Positions 11,001 through 18,565 of a stretch of 64,000 bases of DNA are shown one piece after another. The notes beneath the pieces were generated by a model that did not search any database, was not told the DNA's origin, and saw only the letters and a program-made list of their open reading frames with translations. Source of the DNA: Marinobacter alexandrii (lineage in GTDB: Bacteria; Bacteroidota; Bacteroidia; Cytophagales; Cyclobacteriaceae); assembly GCA_039984955.1 (NCBI GenBank), contig JBDWTN010000007.1, positions 3,108,501 to 3,172,500 of the forward strand, given 5' to 3'. A program made the position numbers and the translations under genes. Every line of letters starts with the position of its first letter. The first letter of the stretch is position 1.

Positions 11001-11722
11001 TGGATAAAACAAAAATTCAAAGAAGAGTTGATAATGTAGTAAGTGAAGTAGCTTTGAAATTAGGCTTCAAAGATGAACATAGAAGCATTAATTATAGCTG
11101 GGGTTTTGATCGTATAGTAACATCCCAAATAAATGTTTTTGAACTTACAAATAGTTTTAGGATAGTATTATCGTTAAGTAGAAGAGTAAATCAACTAGAG
11201 ACAACATGGGAGGAATATTCCAAATTGTTAGGCTTACAAAACGAAGAGAATATCACTTTTAATTTAACTACGCTGTTCTGTTTCCCGGAATTAATTAATC
11301 AAAGCTACAATCATGAAGGGACTGGTTGGATTTCCTTTTCAATAAATGATAATGGATTTAAAGATTTTAAAGAAACCGTAGAATATATTCTATGTAACAA
11401 GATTCTCCCAAAGTCGGAAGAACTCCTGGATTTAAAAAAACTAGATCATTTAATAAATGATAAAATTGAATTAAATGATGACATGACTTCTTATGTCTTT
11501 AATAGTAATGGGTTAATCTATCGAAGAATGACTCTTGCGAAGATTACTGAAAACCCATTATTTGAAAATATTTGTGAGTATCATAGATCTTATTTTGACC
11601 AATATGAAACTTTGGCTAAAAATCCAGGTTATGAGTATTTAGCTAATGTTCCGATCGTTTTTGAAGAGGTCTACAACAAAATCGAGAATTTAAAGGATGT
11701 TGGTTCTCTTTTGGAGAACTAG
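11000..11722 (+). CDS. Putative cytosolic immunity protein for the upstream toxin-like protein
   Basis: 240 residues with no signal peptide or membrane segment, so cytosolic. Its ATG shares one base with the TAA stop of the preceding gene (TAATG), which implies translational coupling. The composition is acidic and Asn/Glu/Leu-rich with several aromatic residues, and the coding DNA is distinctly AT-rich, as is common for exchangeable immunity genes. I do not recognise a family. The immunity role rests only on its place directly after a C-terminal nuclease-like domain, its size and its cytosolic character. No further gene of the locus follows; the next gene is convergent. Confidence 0.5.
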   Translation: MDKTKIQRRVDNVVSEVALKLGFKDEHRSINYSWGFDRIVTSQINVFELTNSFRIVLSLSRRVNQLETTWEEYSKLLGLQNEENITFNLTTLFCFPELINQSYNHEGTGWISFSINDNGFKDFKETVEYILCNKILPKSEELLDLKKLDHLINDKIELNDDMTSYVFNSNGLIYRRMTLAKITENPLFENICEYHRSYFDQYETLAKNPGYEYLANVPIVFEEVYNKIENLKDVGSLLEN

Positions 11723-11854
11723 TAAGAAATCCACTAAGTTCAAGTTAATATTCAAGTCTTTATTATTTTCTAACCAACAGTAAAATAGCTCGGAAAAACC
11801 CTCGTTTTTGGGTAGAAATTCATGCTAGCACTCGAATACCCCGTTTAACCCCCT

Positions 11855-12739
11855 CTACAACTTCATAATATAAGCCAGCACATAATACGCGGGTCTATTC
11901 TCATGAGATTCATTATTACCGGTTGTATTGATGGTATGTGTATGATTGCTATTCGTGGGAGTTACACTTACTGTATGGCTATGACTACCTGATACATTGA
12001 TGGTCAGTTCGGTAGGTAGTCCATCTTCTGCTGCGCTACCGTTGTTATTCCGATCAGGCTCATTACTACCTGTATCCTCTTGAGGCGAGCCCCTGCTCCA
12101 GGAAACTGTGTGGCTATGTGCACCACCAGATGCGGTAGCAGTGTGGGTATGACTGCCACCATTATTCATGGAGTGACTATGAGTCGGTAACTCACCAACC
12201 TCCAACTGGACTTCATCTTCACCACCGGTTTTACCAGAGTTAGAACCACCGGAACTGATGTCACCTGGATTATCATAGTCTGCTATTGCTGTGTTATACC
12301 CCACAATAAACCTCCCAATTAAATTAGGTGTAAGCACACTGTGCATAGCTGTTTGAGTTGCTCCATTGTCTGTATTATCATTTGGATTATACCAATTACC
12401 ATCGCATAATGCCCATCCTTGTGGAATGGCTGTTCCTGACCACATAACAATAGTACCAGAAGGAGAACCGACTTGGTGCCAGGTGTTTCCATCAAAATGG
12501 TATAAAGATCTTTGATCAATATCGTAGACTATCAGACCATTTGCATCTGAAGGAGGCGCAATATTAATTCGATCACTTGTGGATAATCGGGGAATGAGCA
12601 TTCCTTTATTATCTCCATCCGGCTGAACATGTAAAACCGCAGAAGGATGTGGCTCGGAAATGCCAACTCCTACTCCATCTTGCGCTACAGAATAGTAGCT
12701 AAGCAGTATACAAATCGTTAATGAGAATAGCTGTTTCAT
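11855..12739 (-). CDS. Secreted tail-collar-like fibre protein, paralogue 1
   Basis: 294 residues. A signal peptide ends in SVAQ at residue 19. The module shared by this cluster follows (DGVGVG, HPSAVLHV, KGMLIPRLS, ANGLIVYD). Residues about 95-155 match the phage tail-collar pattern (GTIVMWSG, IPQGWALCDG, TPNLIGRFIVGYN). The next 120 residues are Gly/Ser/His-rich with repeated SHSHT/THTHT-like runs that could bind metal, as His clusters of tail-fibre proteins do. It ends in the family tail NRPAYYVLAYIMKL. It is the only collar-type member on the minus strand besides the gene at 13322. The role is unknown; adhesive or fibre-like surface protein is an inference. Confidence 0.7.
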   Translation of the reverse strand: MKQLFSLTICILLSYYSVAQDGVGVGISEPHPSAVLHVQPDGDNKGMLIPRLSTSDRINIAPPSDANGLIVYDIDQRSLYHFDGNTWHQVGSPSGTIVMWSGTAIPQGWALCDGNWYNPNDNTDNGATQTAMHSVLTPNLIGRFIVGYNTAIADYDNPGDISSGGSNSGKTGGEDEVQLEVGELPTHSHSMNNGGSHTHTATASGGAHSHTVSWSRGSPQEDTGSNEPDRNNNGSAAEDGLPTELTINVSGSHSHTVSVTPTNSNHTHTINTTGNNESHENRPAYYVLAYIMKL

Positions 12740-12942
12740 AATGGAATGTTAAACTGTAAAAGTACCTGATAACTGTTTATTATCATTCTCAATAAATAGA
12801 CTTTAAGGTAAAATTTTGATCGTTCGGGATCTCGTCATCTTTCTTAGCTTCAATAGGAGGATCATGTTGGAAGAAAACGATTGTTGCTACAAAAGACATC
12901 AGCCCTCAACTGGGCGTAGCTTGTAGAATACAAAAATGAAAG

Positions 12943-12973
12943 ACTAAGCGTAGGTTGCACCTATGCTTTATTA
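12943..12973. repeat. REP-like palindrome 1
   Basis: A 10-bp stem with one G-T pair (12946-12955 against 12959-12968) closes a 3-base loop. It is flanked by CTA on the left and TTATTA on the right, resembling the elements at 13152, 17304 and 34506. It is the most divergent of the four. Confidence 0.4.
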
Positions 12974-13151
12974 TATTGAGTTGCTTTCATAGCAACATAC
13001 ACCCAATGACAGACAGTTTCAAGTTAAGGATCAAGTAACTCCTTTATAGCGCAAGTCTTCCTGCGATCGGGTGAGAGAGATGGCGAGACTTGTGACTTTG
13101 AATAGAACAACTGAGCCTTTGGGAAACTAATGATTAGTCACATCATGTACC

Positions 13152-13182
13152 CTCGCTAGCGCTCGTTTACAACGAGTGAGAA
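13152..13182. repeat. REP-like palindrome 2
   Basis: GCTAGCG precedes a perfect stem CTCGTT/AACGAG (13162-13167, 13171-13176) with a 3-base centre, followed by GTGAGAATAA. It shares the layout GCT..C.C + CGTTT...ACG + GT...ATA with the copies at 17304 and 34506. It lies next to a decayed gene end. Confidence 0.55.
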
Positions 13183-13201
13183 TAACACCTCAAAAGTTAG
13201 G

Positions 13202-13246
13202 TTACAACTCCGAAATATAAGCTAGCACATAATAGGTAGAACTATC
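13202..13246 (-). pseudogene. Remnant 3' end of a collar-family gene
   Basis: Read on the minus strand, these bases encode DSSTYYVLAYISEL followed by TAA, close to the C-terminus of the intact paralogue at 11855 (NRPAYYVLAYIMKL). The codon just upstream is a stop (TAG), so only about 14 codons survive. The surrounding bases show no other recognisable piece of the gene. I read it as the end of a deleted or decayed paralogue. Confidence 0.6.
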
Positions 13247-13321
13247 CTAAAGGCATTAATTAGTTCTAATTATATTAACTGAGTATAATCACATACATGA
13301 GAACTTCATTAATAAGCTTTA

Positions 13322-13960
13322 TTACTCATCCTCATAAATAATCGTAAGCCAACCTCGGTTATAAGGAACGTTATCATAAAATGTATCATCAAAAATCCCA
13401 CCTTCATTTCTTATTAAAACAATATTTGGGTCAATTGAGGCATTGACTCCATCAAACCAACTCACTCTGCCCGCACCTGTTAAATCCTCCAGTTCACCTA
13501 TATCTCCATCAAATCGAATTGCCGCGGTTACTGATTTTATTTTATATGCACCTATTATATCATGCGGGATAAAAATTCTTTCGGTAGCATCCATATCCCA
13601 ATCGCCAATTTCAATAACCTTAATCTTGATCTTAGAAAAGGAGGCATCCGAGTTTCCTCCAATATCTATTTTGGTATCTAGCTGCTTATTAGTAACCAAG
13701 GTCAGCCACTCCCCAGCCACACTGTCTCGATAATGAAATTTTTTGGTAACAGAGTTATAAACAATTAACCCATCTGCAGCATCAACAATTCTCCCTAGGT
13801 TATTTGTGGTAGGGATTAAAAGACCTTTGCTTTGATCCGCGTCAGCTATTTCTAAAACAGCACTTGGATCAGGGCGTTGAGTACCAATACCAACACCACT
13901 TTGAGCATTTGAGAAATCAGAGAAGTAGAGAATGATTACAAATGAAAGAAATAATTTCAC
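13322..13960 (-). CDS. Secreted protein with the shared fibre N-module, paralogue 2 (no collar domain)
   Basis: 212 residues. A signal peptide ends in SNAQ, then the cluster's common module follows (SGVGIGTQ, PDPSAVLEI, KGLLIP, ADGLIVYN, FHYRD). From residue about 100 it differs from the other members: there is no collar WSG...CDG motif. The C-terminal 110 residues are a beta-rich domain (IKIKVIEIGDWDMDA to GWLTIIYEDE) that I do not recognise. It is in the same orientation as the 11855 gene but separated from it by a long gap with palindromes, so it is probably transcribed separately. The function is unknown; it is likely exported to periplasm or surface. Confidence 0.6.
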   Translation of the reverse strand: MKLFLSFVIILYFSDFSNAQSGVGIGTQRPDPSAVLEIADADQSKGLLIPTTNNLGRIVDAADGLIVYNSVTKKFHYRDSVAGEWLTLVTNKQLDTKIDIGGNSDASFSKIKIKVIEIGDWDMDATERIFIPHDIIGAYKIKSVTAAIRFDGDIGELEDLTGAGRVSWFDGVNASIDPNIVLIRNEGGIFDDTFYDNVPYNRGWLTIIYEDE

Positions 13961-14090
13961 GCGCCGTAATGTCTAAATGATTAATGTATTCTTGATGACT
14001 CAGTATTGCATTAGATGAAGACAAAGCAAGTAATAAAAAGAGAAAATAGGAGTAAAACAAAGTAGACAATAGGTGAACAATTTTCAGCCC

Positions 14091-14122
14091 TTGTTGGTGT
14101 TGTCACGTGTTGTCACCAACAA
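14091..14122. repeat. Inverted repeat, 9-bp arms
   Basis: Arms TTGTTGGTG (14091-14099) and CACCAACAA (14114-14122) are perfectly complementary around a 14-base centre that itself contains TTGTCAC and TGTCAC repeated. There is no T-run, so it is not a standard terminator. It may be an operator between the two divergent genes. Confidence 0.4.
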
Positions 14123-14348
14123 TCATTAGTTAGTGGGTTTCATTGCTGGCTTAATGATAAGCTAAACAACAATTTTTTTGGTTGAATTTATAATAGAACG
14201 TTATATAAAAAATTGAACTTCTTTTTTCAAGACAAAGTTAAGAATCTTCATATGTTAGAAAATTTGATTAGTCTACGGGTTTTGTCTAATTGTAGATACA
14301 GTCTAACTAAAAAGGAGCATCTCCTTATTAGTAGGCGAGATAAATAAA

Positions 14349-14356
14349 TAACTTTG
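14349..14356 (+). promoter_or_regulatory. Promoter -7 box (TAACTTTG)
   Basis: It matches the Bacteroidota TAnnTTTG element 15-27 bases before the candidate starts of the following gene. No clear TTTG at -33 is visible. Confidence 0.35.
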
Positions 14357-14370
14357 TCACTTGTAACCTA

Positions 14371-15177
14371 ATGCCTGTAACCATGAGAAACCTAACATTA
14401 TTTCTGTCTTTTATTGTTTGTGCAATATTGACTAAAGCACAGGATGGAGTGGGTATTGGTACTCAACGCCCTGATCCAAGTGCTGTGTTGCATATTCAGT
14501 CTCAGTCTACAGCTAAAGGATTACTGATCCCCAGATACACTTCTACCAATGTTACTAACATTGACGACCCTGCTCATGGTTTATTGGTATTTGACATTGA
14601 AAGGAGAGTGATGGCATACTATGACAGTTTATACTCAACAGGAGGAAGATGGGAATATATGCGAGGGGTGCCCACTGGAGCAATTCTGATGTGGTCGGGC
14701 AGTGAAGTTAATATACCCGATGGGTTTGCTTTATGTGACGGAAGCATAGTGAATGGACTCCAAACACCCAATCTGGTTTCCACTTTTATTAGAGGCTCAG
14801 AAGAAACATCAGATGACTATACGGGAGCATTAGACGTAATTCCAAATTTGACTGAAATCAATGATGATTTAATTTATGATACAAATATCTCCACATTTGG
14901 AACGAATCCATGTTCAGCTTATGAGTTTGTATACACACATAGAATTACTAATTCAAATTGCGCAAACCCTACTCAAAACGGTGTGATCCTATTCACATCA
15001 CTAGGTAATGAATGTCAAGCTGAGCCATTCCCTAGCCCAGTAGATTGTACAACTACTATCGAATATTGTATATCTGCAGAACCTAATCCAAACTACTACC
15101 TTTTAACCCCAGAAGATTGCCTAAATGAAAATATTTTATTGTATTGGGATGTTGCATACATAATGAGAGTAGATTAA
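14371..15177 (+). CDS. Secreted tail-collar-like fibre protein, paralogue 3
   Basis: 268 residues from ATG 14371. ATG 14383 (MRNLTLF) gives a cleaner signal peptide ending in TKAQ and leaves room for a leader after the TAACTTTG box. The shared module follows (DGVGIGTQ, PDPSAVLHI, KGLLIPRY, HGLLVFD). A collar-like stretch lies at about residues 105-155 (GAILMWSG, IPDGFALCDG, TPNLVSTFIRGS). The C-terminal 110 residues are Cys-rich (NPCSAYEF, NSNCAN, NECQAE, VDCTT, EYCIS, EDCLN), suggesting disulfides after export. It ends in DVAYIMRVD, the family terminus. It is the first of four same-strand paralogues. The function is unknown. Confidence 0.65.
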   Translation: MPVTMRNLTLFLSFIVCAILTKAQDGVGIGTQRPDPSAVLHIQSQSTAKGLLIPRYTSTNVTNIDDPAHGLLVFDIERRVMAYYDSLYSTGGRWEYMRGVPTGAILMWSGSEVNIPDGFALCDGSIVNGLQTPNLVSTFIRGSEETSDDYTGALDVIPNLTEINDDLIYDTNISTFGTNPCSAYEFVYTHRITNSNCANPTQNGVILFTSLGNECQAEPFPSPVDCTTTIEYCISAEPNPNYYLLTPEDCLNENILLYWDVAYIMRVD

Positions 15178-15204
15178 GCATCTCATATAGCTGTTTATAG
15201 ATCA

Positions 15205-15239
15205 ATATTGGATAATTTTATCTTATAAAAGTCCAATAT
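15205..15239. promoter_or_regulatory. Inverted repeat around a promoter-like box before paralogue 4
   Basis: Arms ATATTGGA (15205-15212) and TCCAATAT (15232-15239) are perfect complements. Between them lies TAATTTTA (15213-15220), one base off the TAnnTTTG box. The right arm ends 7 bases before the ATG at 15247, so this could be an operator or a 5' hairpin masking the start. Confidence 0.4.
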
Positions 15240-15246
15240 CCAGCTT

Positions 15247-16158
15247 ATGAAATACTCACTTTCCTCAATCGCATTTTTGATATGCCTTTTAAATCTCAGT
15301 GCCCAAGACGGCATCAGTATTGGTCGTCCTTCGCCAGATCCGAGTGCGATCTTACATGTTGATGCTCCTGAAGGAGATAAAGGAATGCTCATCCCGCGGT
15401 TGACAACCTTGCAAAGAGATAATATCATAACGACAACTACACCAGCGAATGGTCTTATCATCTATAATACGGATCAACAGGCTTTTAACTATTACGATGG
15501 TAGTAGTTGGGTTCGTTTAATTCCAACACCAGCAAAATTCAATATTGATATGGCCAGTAATAGAATTACTGACCTGGGAAACGGAATAAATCCCTTAGAT
15601 GCGGTAAATAAAGGCCAATTGGACACATCCATTAGTAACGTTGACGCATCTAATTTGAATCGTAGTGGAAATGAAGCGATGACTGGAAACTTAAATGTTG
15701 GGAACAATCGAGTAGTTAATCTTTCAGATGGAGTAAATGATACGGATGCAGCTACCAAGGGTCAGTTAGATGCTGAAATAGAGAGTATTGAATTGCCAGA
15801 ACTATTTACGACTACTGGAGGAAGTGGGAGTTTTATTGGAGGTGTTCGATGGACAATCATTGACACAGGTAATTCCGATAGCAAACGAGTTGATATCACA
15901 GCATGGTCAGATGTAGCTGGAGGCTTGATTAGAATTCAAATTCGTAGCGGTGCTACATCTCCGGCAAATTCAACATCAAATAACTTGCTTATACAACGAA
16001 ACTTTCAACCAAGTGTAGGAGCTCCGACGGTTTCACAGGAATCAATGGAGTTTGGAGTATTTAATACAACAGATCGTTATTTCCATATTCGCGTGCAGCC
16101 AGAAAATGGCGCTACCGTAGGATATTATGGTTTGAAAGTACGTGTAAGGAAGTTGTAA
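15247..16158 (+). CDS. Secreted fibre-like protein with YadA-stalk-like repeats, paralogue 4
   Basis: 303 residues. A signal peptide ends in LSAQ, then the shared module follows (DGISIGRPS, PDPSAILHV, KGMLIPRL, ANGLIIYN, YYDGSSW). Residues about 98-180 contain two copies of a repeat built on NRITDLGNGINPLDAVNKGQ and NRVVNLSDGVNDTDAATKGQ, joined by a helical spacer. This is the pattern of trimeric autotransporter necks/stalks and some phage tail fibres. The last 120 residues form a beta-rich domain ending in YYGLKVRVRKL. It has no collar motif. A trimeric fibre exposed outside the cell is an inference from the repeats; the ligand is unknown. Confidence 0.65.
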   Translation: MKYSLSSIAFLICLLNLSAQDGISIGRPSPDPSAILHVDAPEGDKGMLIPRLTTLQRDNIITTTTPANGLIIYNTDQQAFNYYDGSSWVRLIPTPAKFNIDMASNRITDLGNGINPLDAVNKGQLDTSISNVDASNLNRSGNEAMTGNLNVGNNRVVNLSDGVNDTDAATKGQLDAEIESIELPELFTTTGGSGSFIGGVRWTIIDTGNSDSKRVDITAWSDVAGGLIRIQIRSGATSPANSTSNNLLIQRNFQPSVGAPTVSQESMEFGVFNTTDRYFHIRVQPENGATVGYYGLKVRVRKL

Positions 16159-16219
16159 ATATCATTTTGTTAAGATTTAGATAAAATCAGATAAGCACAA
16201 AAACCTTATATGAAATAAG

Positions 16220-16227
16220 TAATTTTG
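16220..16227 (+). promoter_or_regulatory. Promoter -7 box (TAATTTTG)
   Basis: TAnnTTTG match 36 bases before ATG 16264. It overlaps the alternative upstream TTG start at 16225, which argues for 16264 as the true start. Confidence 0.4.
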
Positions 16228-16263
16228 AAGATCGTATTATTTCGTCTTTTCGTTTATAGGACT

Positions 16264-17241
16264 ATGAAATACTTAATACTATCATTTTTTCTTTTTTTTT
16301 GTACTCAAAACGCTAGTTCACAAGATGGTGTTGGTATTGGGAGACCCGATCCTGACCCAAGTGCTGTTCTTCATATTAGCGCTCCAGCAAAAGGAGTGTT
16401 GTTTCCTAGAACTTCTCCATTGATTTTTAGCAATATCAATTCAACTTCAGCAAATGGTCTCTTTATTTACGATAATGTATTTAACAGATACGCATACCTC
16501 AAAGATGGTGTATGGATGTATTTGAATCCATGGGATACTCAGGAAATTAATCTCAATAACACTACAGGTAACCCAGAAGATATTTTATCAATTTCAACAC
16601 CTTATGAAGTACGGGTAAACAATGACCTCAGCGCGGATCACTTTGATGGATTTGGAGTTGTTCCAATAGGCGGTATAATCATGTGGTCAGGACCTATCGC
16701 TGAAATACCCAGTAATTATCGTCGATGTATAGCAGGTCAGGGGACTTACACAATTAATGGAGTAGAATATAATGTTCCAAATTTGAATGGAAGATTCATT
16801 CGAGCAGCAGCATCACCTGATGTTGTTACAGGTGGCGGAGTGAATACAACTTCTACTACACAAATAAGCTATGTAGAAACACCTAGGTACACCATTCAAG
16901 AACCTACTTGCTCTGAATATCAGTTTATATACACGGTCTCATGGATAGCTGATTGTGAAGGAGATGGTGGGTCCCCTTCTCCTTTTGATTTCATCGAAGC
17001 ATCAGTACGTGCTAATAGTTGTTTTGAGGCCTTTTCTGAGATACTCTCAACAGATTGGGCAGATAGAGGTTGTATAACTATCCCAGTTACCTATGATAAC
17101 TGTAGTGCTTCACCTAATCCTAATTATTACCTAACAAGAGCAGCTTGTAGAAACAATGATGTTGAGGAACTGAATGTGGCCACAGGAACCGAAAATCGTC
17201 CAAGTTATTACGATCTGACTTACATAATAAGAGTTGAATAG
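16264..17241 (+). CDS. Secreted tail-collar-like fibre protein, paralogue 5
   Basis: 325 residues from ATG 16264. The frame is open further upstream to a TTG at 16225, but that lies in the promoter box and the signal peptide begins MKYLILSFFLFF. Cleavage is after ASSQ. The shared module follows (DGVGIGRPD, PDPSAVLHI, KGVLFPR, ANGLFIYD). A spacer of the form STPYEVRVNNDLSADHFDGF is nearly identical to that in the next paralogue. The collar-like part (GGIIMWSG, VPNLNGRFIRAA) lacks the exact ALCDG box, having RRCIAGQG instead. A Cys-containing domain leads to the terminus NRPSYYDLTYIIRVE. Duplication with the 17584 gene is evident. The function is unknown. Confidence 0.65.
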   Translation: MKYLILSFFLFFCTQNASSQDGVGIGRPDPDPSAVLHISAPAKGVLFPRTSPLIFSNINSTSANGLFIYDNVFNRYAYLKDGVWMYLNPWDTQEINLNNTTGNPEDILSISTPYEVRVNNDLSADHFDGFGVVPIGGIIMWSGPIAEIPSNYRRCIAGQGTYTINGVEYNVPNLNGRFIRAAASPDVVTGGGVNTTSTTQISYVETPRYTIQEPTCSEYQFIYTVSWIADCEGDGGSPSPFDFIEASVRANSCFEAFSEILSTDWADRGCITIPVTYDNCSASPNPNYYLTRAACRNNDVEELNVATGTENRPSYYDLTYIIRVE

Positions 17242-17583
17242 TATTCTTAAGTGAGGGAAATTTATACGTGCATTCGTTGATTTTTGGAATCAACATTAAA
17301 CTCTTGCTGACGCTCGTTTGTGACGAGTTTTATTATGTAACGGGTGAATATTAATCAAGTATGACCTTCAGGATTTAATCCTTTACATTCAGGTACGATA
17401 GCTTATAGGAACCTGATTTAACTAGTTCTGAACTAGCATAGAGTTGATTAAACTAGACTTTATCAAGTTAGAATAGACTTTTTCTGATGCCCGATTTCTA
17501 ATATATTGCAATACTTGTGTAGAAGTTCAACCTAATTTTTGATAAGTGTATTATCAATAGGCTTCATTCTTAAAAAAACAAAT
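17242..17583. other. Intergenic region with REP-like palindrome
   Basis: These 340 bases hold no visible gene. One REP-like palindrome lies at 17304-17330. The rest is AT-rich and no clear promoter box was found before 17584. Confidence 0.5.
17304..17330. repeat. REP-like palindrome 3
   Basis: TGCTGACG precedes the stem CTCGT/ACGAG (17313-17317, 17323-17327) with centre TTGTG, followed by TTTTATTA. Same layout as the copies at 13152 and 34506. Confidence 0.55.
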
Positions 17584-18549
17584 ATGACATCTTCAAAGCA
17601 ACAACTCATCATTTCTCTGCTAATCTGTGTGAATGCATTGATCGTCAAGGGACAGGATGGAGTAAGTATAGGGCGACCTTCGCCAGATCCAAGCGCAGTT
17701 CTTCACATCAGTTCCCCAAACAAAGGGGTTTTATTTCCAGATGGTGAACCAGTGGATATCAACAATATTAGCAACCCAGCTAATGGCTTGTTCATTTACG
17801 ACAGAGTATTTAATCGATATGTCTATCGAAAAGCCAATACATGGATGTATTTAAACCCATGGGATACGGAAGCGATAAACCCAGATAATGGGCCTGCAGC
17901 GAACGAAAATATTACAGCCATCTCAACACCTTATGAAGTACGAGTAAACAATGATCTAAGTGCAGATCACCTTGATGGTTTTGGAACTGTACCATTGGGT
18001 GGAATTATTATGTGGTCAGGATTAAATGGAGACATCCCATCAAACTTTAGACTTTGTGATGGGAGGGCTCCTGTAAACGGAATCAATATTCCAGATTTAG
18101 TTGGAAGATTTGTAAAAGGCGGTACGGGTGGAGCAGCGGAAGTGGAAGGTGGCAATCATCAGAGTAGCTCCACTTCAATAAGTTATGTAGAAACACCTGA
18201 GTTTAGACAAGGAGGTTCAGACTGTCAAAATTTTGAGTTTATTTATAGAGCTACTGTAACCGTTCCATGTGATTTCCCGGAAGGAACATCTGATGAAGTA
18301 TTCGTTCTAACTAGAGCAGCAGCGAGCTGTTCTGATGTTTTTTTTGCACTTCTAGAAACGCTTCCAGGCGTGTGTGGTCTACCCCCTGATATTGATATTG
18401 AATCGAGTTGCACACAATCTCCTAATCCCAACTATTACTTGACGAATCCAGCATGTAGAAATAATGGTGTAAGGGAAGTAAGTGTTGTCACAAATACAGA
18501 TAATCAACCTCTATACTACGAGTTAGCGTACATAATAAGAGTGGACTAA
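17584..18549 (+). CDS. Secreted tail-collar-like fibre protein, paralogue 6
   Basis: 321 residues from ATG 17584. The longer frame to 17539 would put 15 residues before the signal peptide and is not favoured. Cleavage is after VKGQ. The shared module follows (DGVSIGRPS, PDPSAVLHI, KGVLFPDG, ANGLFIYD), then the VRVNNDLSADHLDGFGTVPL spacer. The tail-collar part is complete (GGIIMWSG, IPSNFRLCDG, IPDLVGRFVKGG). The C-terminal 130 residues are Cys-rich and end in QPLYYELAYIIRVD. It is the closest paralogue of the 16264 gene, so a tandem duplication is likely. It converges on frr 16 bases away. The function is unknown. Confidence 0.65.
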   Translation: MTSSKQQLIISLLICVNALIVKGQDGVSIGRPSPDPSAVLHISSPNKGVLFPDGEPVDINNISNPANGLFIYDRVFNRYVYRKANTWMYLNPWDTEAINPDNGPAANENITAISTPYEVRVNNDLSADHLDGFGTVPLGGIIMWSGLNGDIPSNFRLCDGRAPVNGINIPDLVGRFVKGGTGGAAEVEGGNHQSSSTSISYVETPEFRQGGSDCQNFEFIYRATVTVPCDFPEGTSDEVFVLTRAAASCSDVFFALLETLPGVCGLPPDIDIESSCTQSPNPNYYLTNPACRNNGVREVSVVTNTDNQPLYYELAYIIRVD

Positions 18550-18565
18550 AAATGCCTGATAAACA

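Larger units (their letters stand above)
12740..13321. other. Long intergenic region with palindromes and a gene remnant
   Basis: No complete gene is visible in these 580 bases. They hold two REP-like palindromes (about 12943-12973 and 13152-13182) and a minus-strand relic of a collar-family gene end at 13202-13246. The mixture suggests a decayed paralogue whose body has been lost. Confidence 0.6.
13961..14370. other. Intergenic region between divergent collar-family genes
   Basis: These 410 bases separate the minus-strand gene at 13322 and the plus-strand gene at 14371. No gene is visible. They hold an inverted repeat (14091-14122) and a TAACTTTG promoter-like box (14349-14356) just before the plus-strand gene. 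Confidence 0.5.

Noticed and set aside
11770-11850. Possible fifth REP-like element (GCTAGCACTCG at about 11824)
   Set aside because: Only the left half is present and no complementary arm follows, so it is not counted.
11855-18549. Prophage explanation for the tail-collar genes
   Set aside because: All members have Sec signal peptides and there are no capsid, terminase, portal, integrase or lysis genes nearby.
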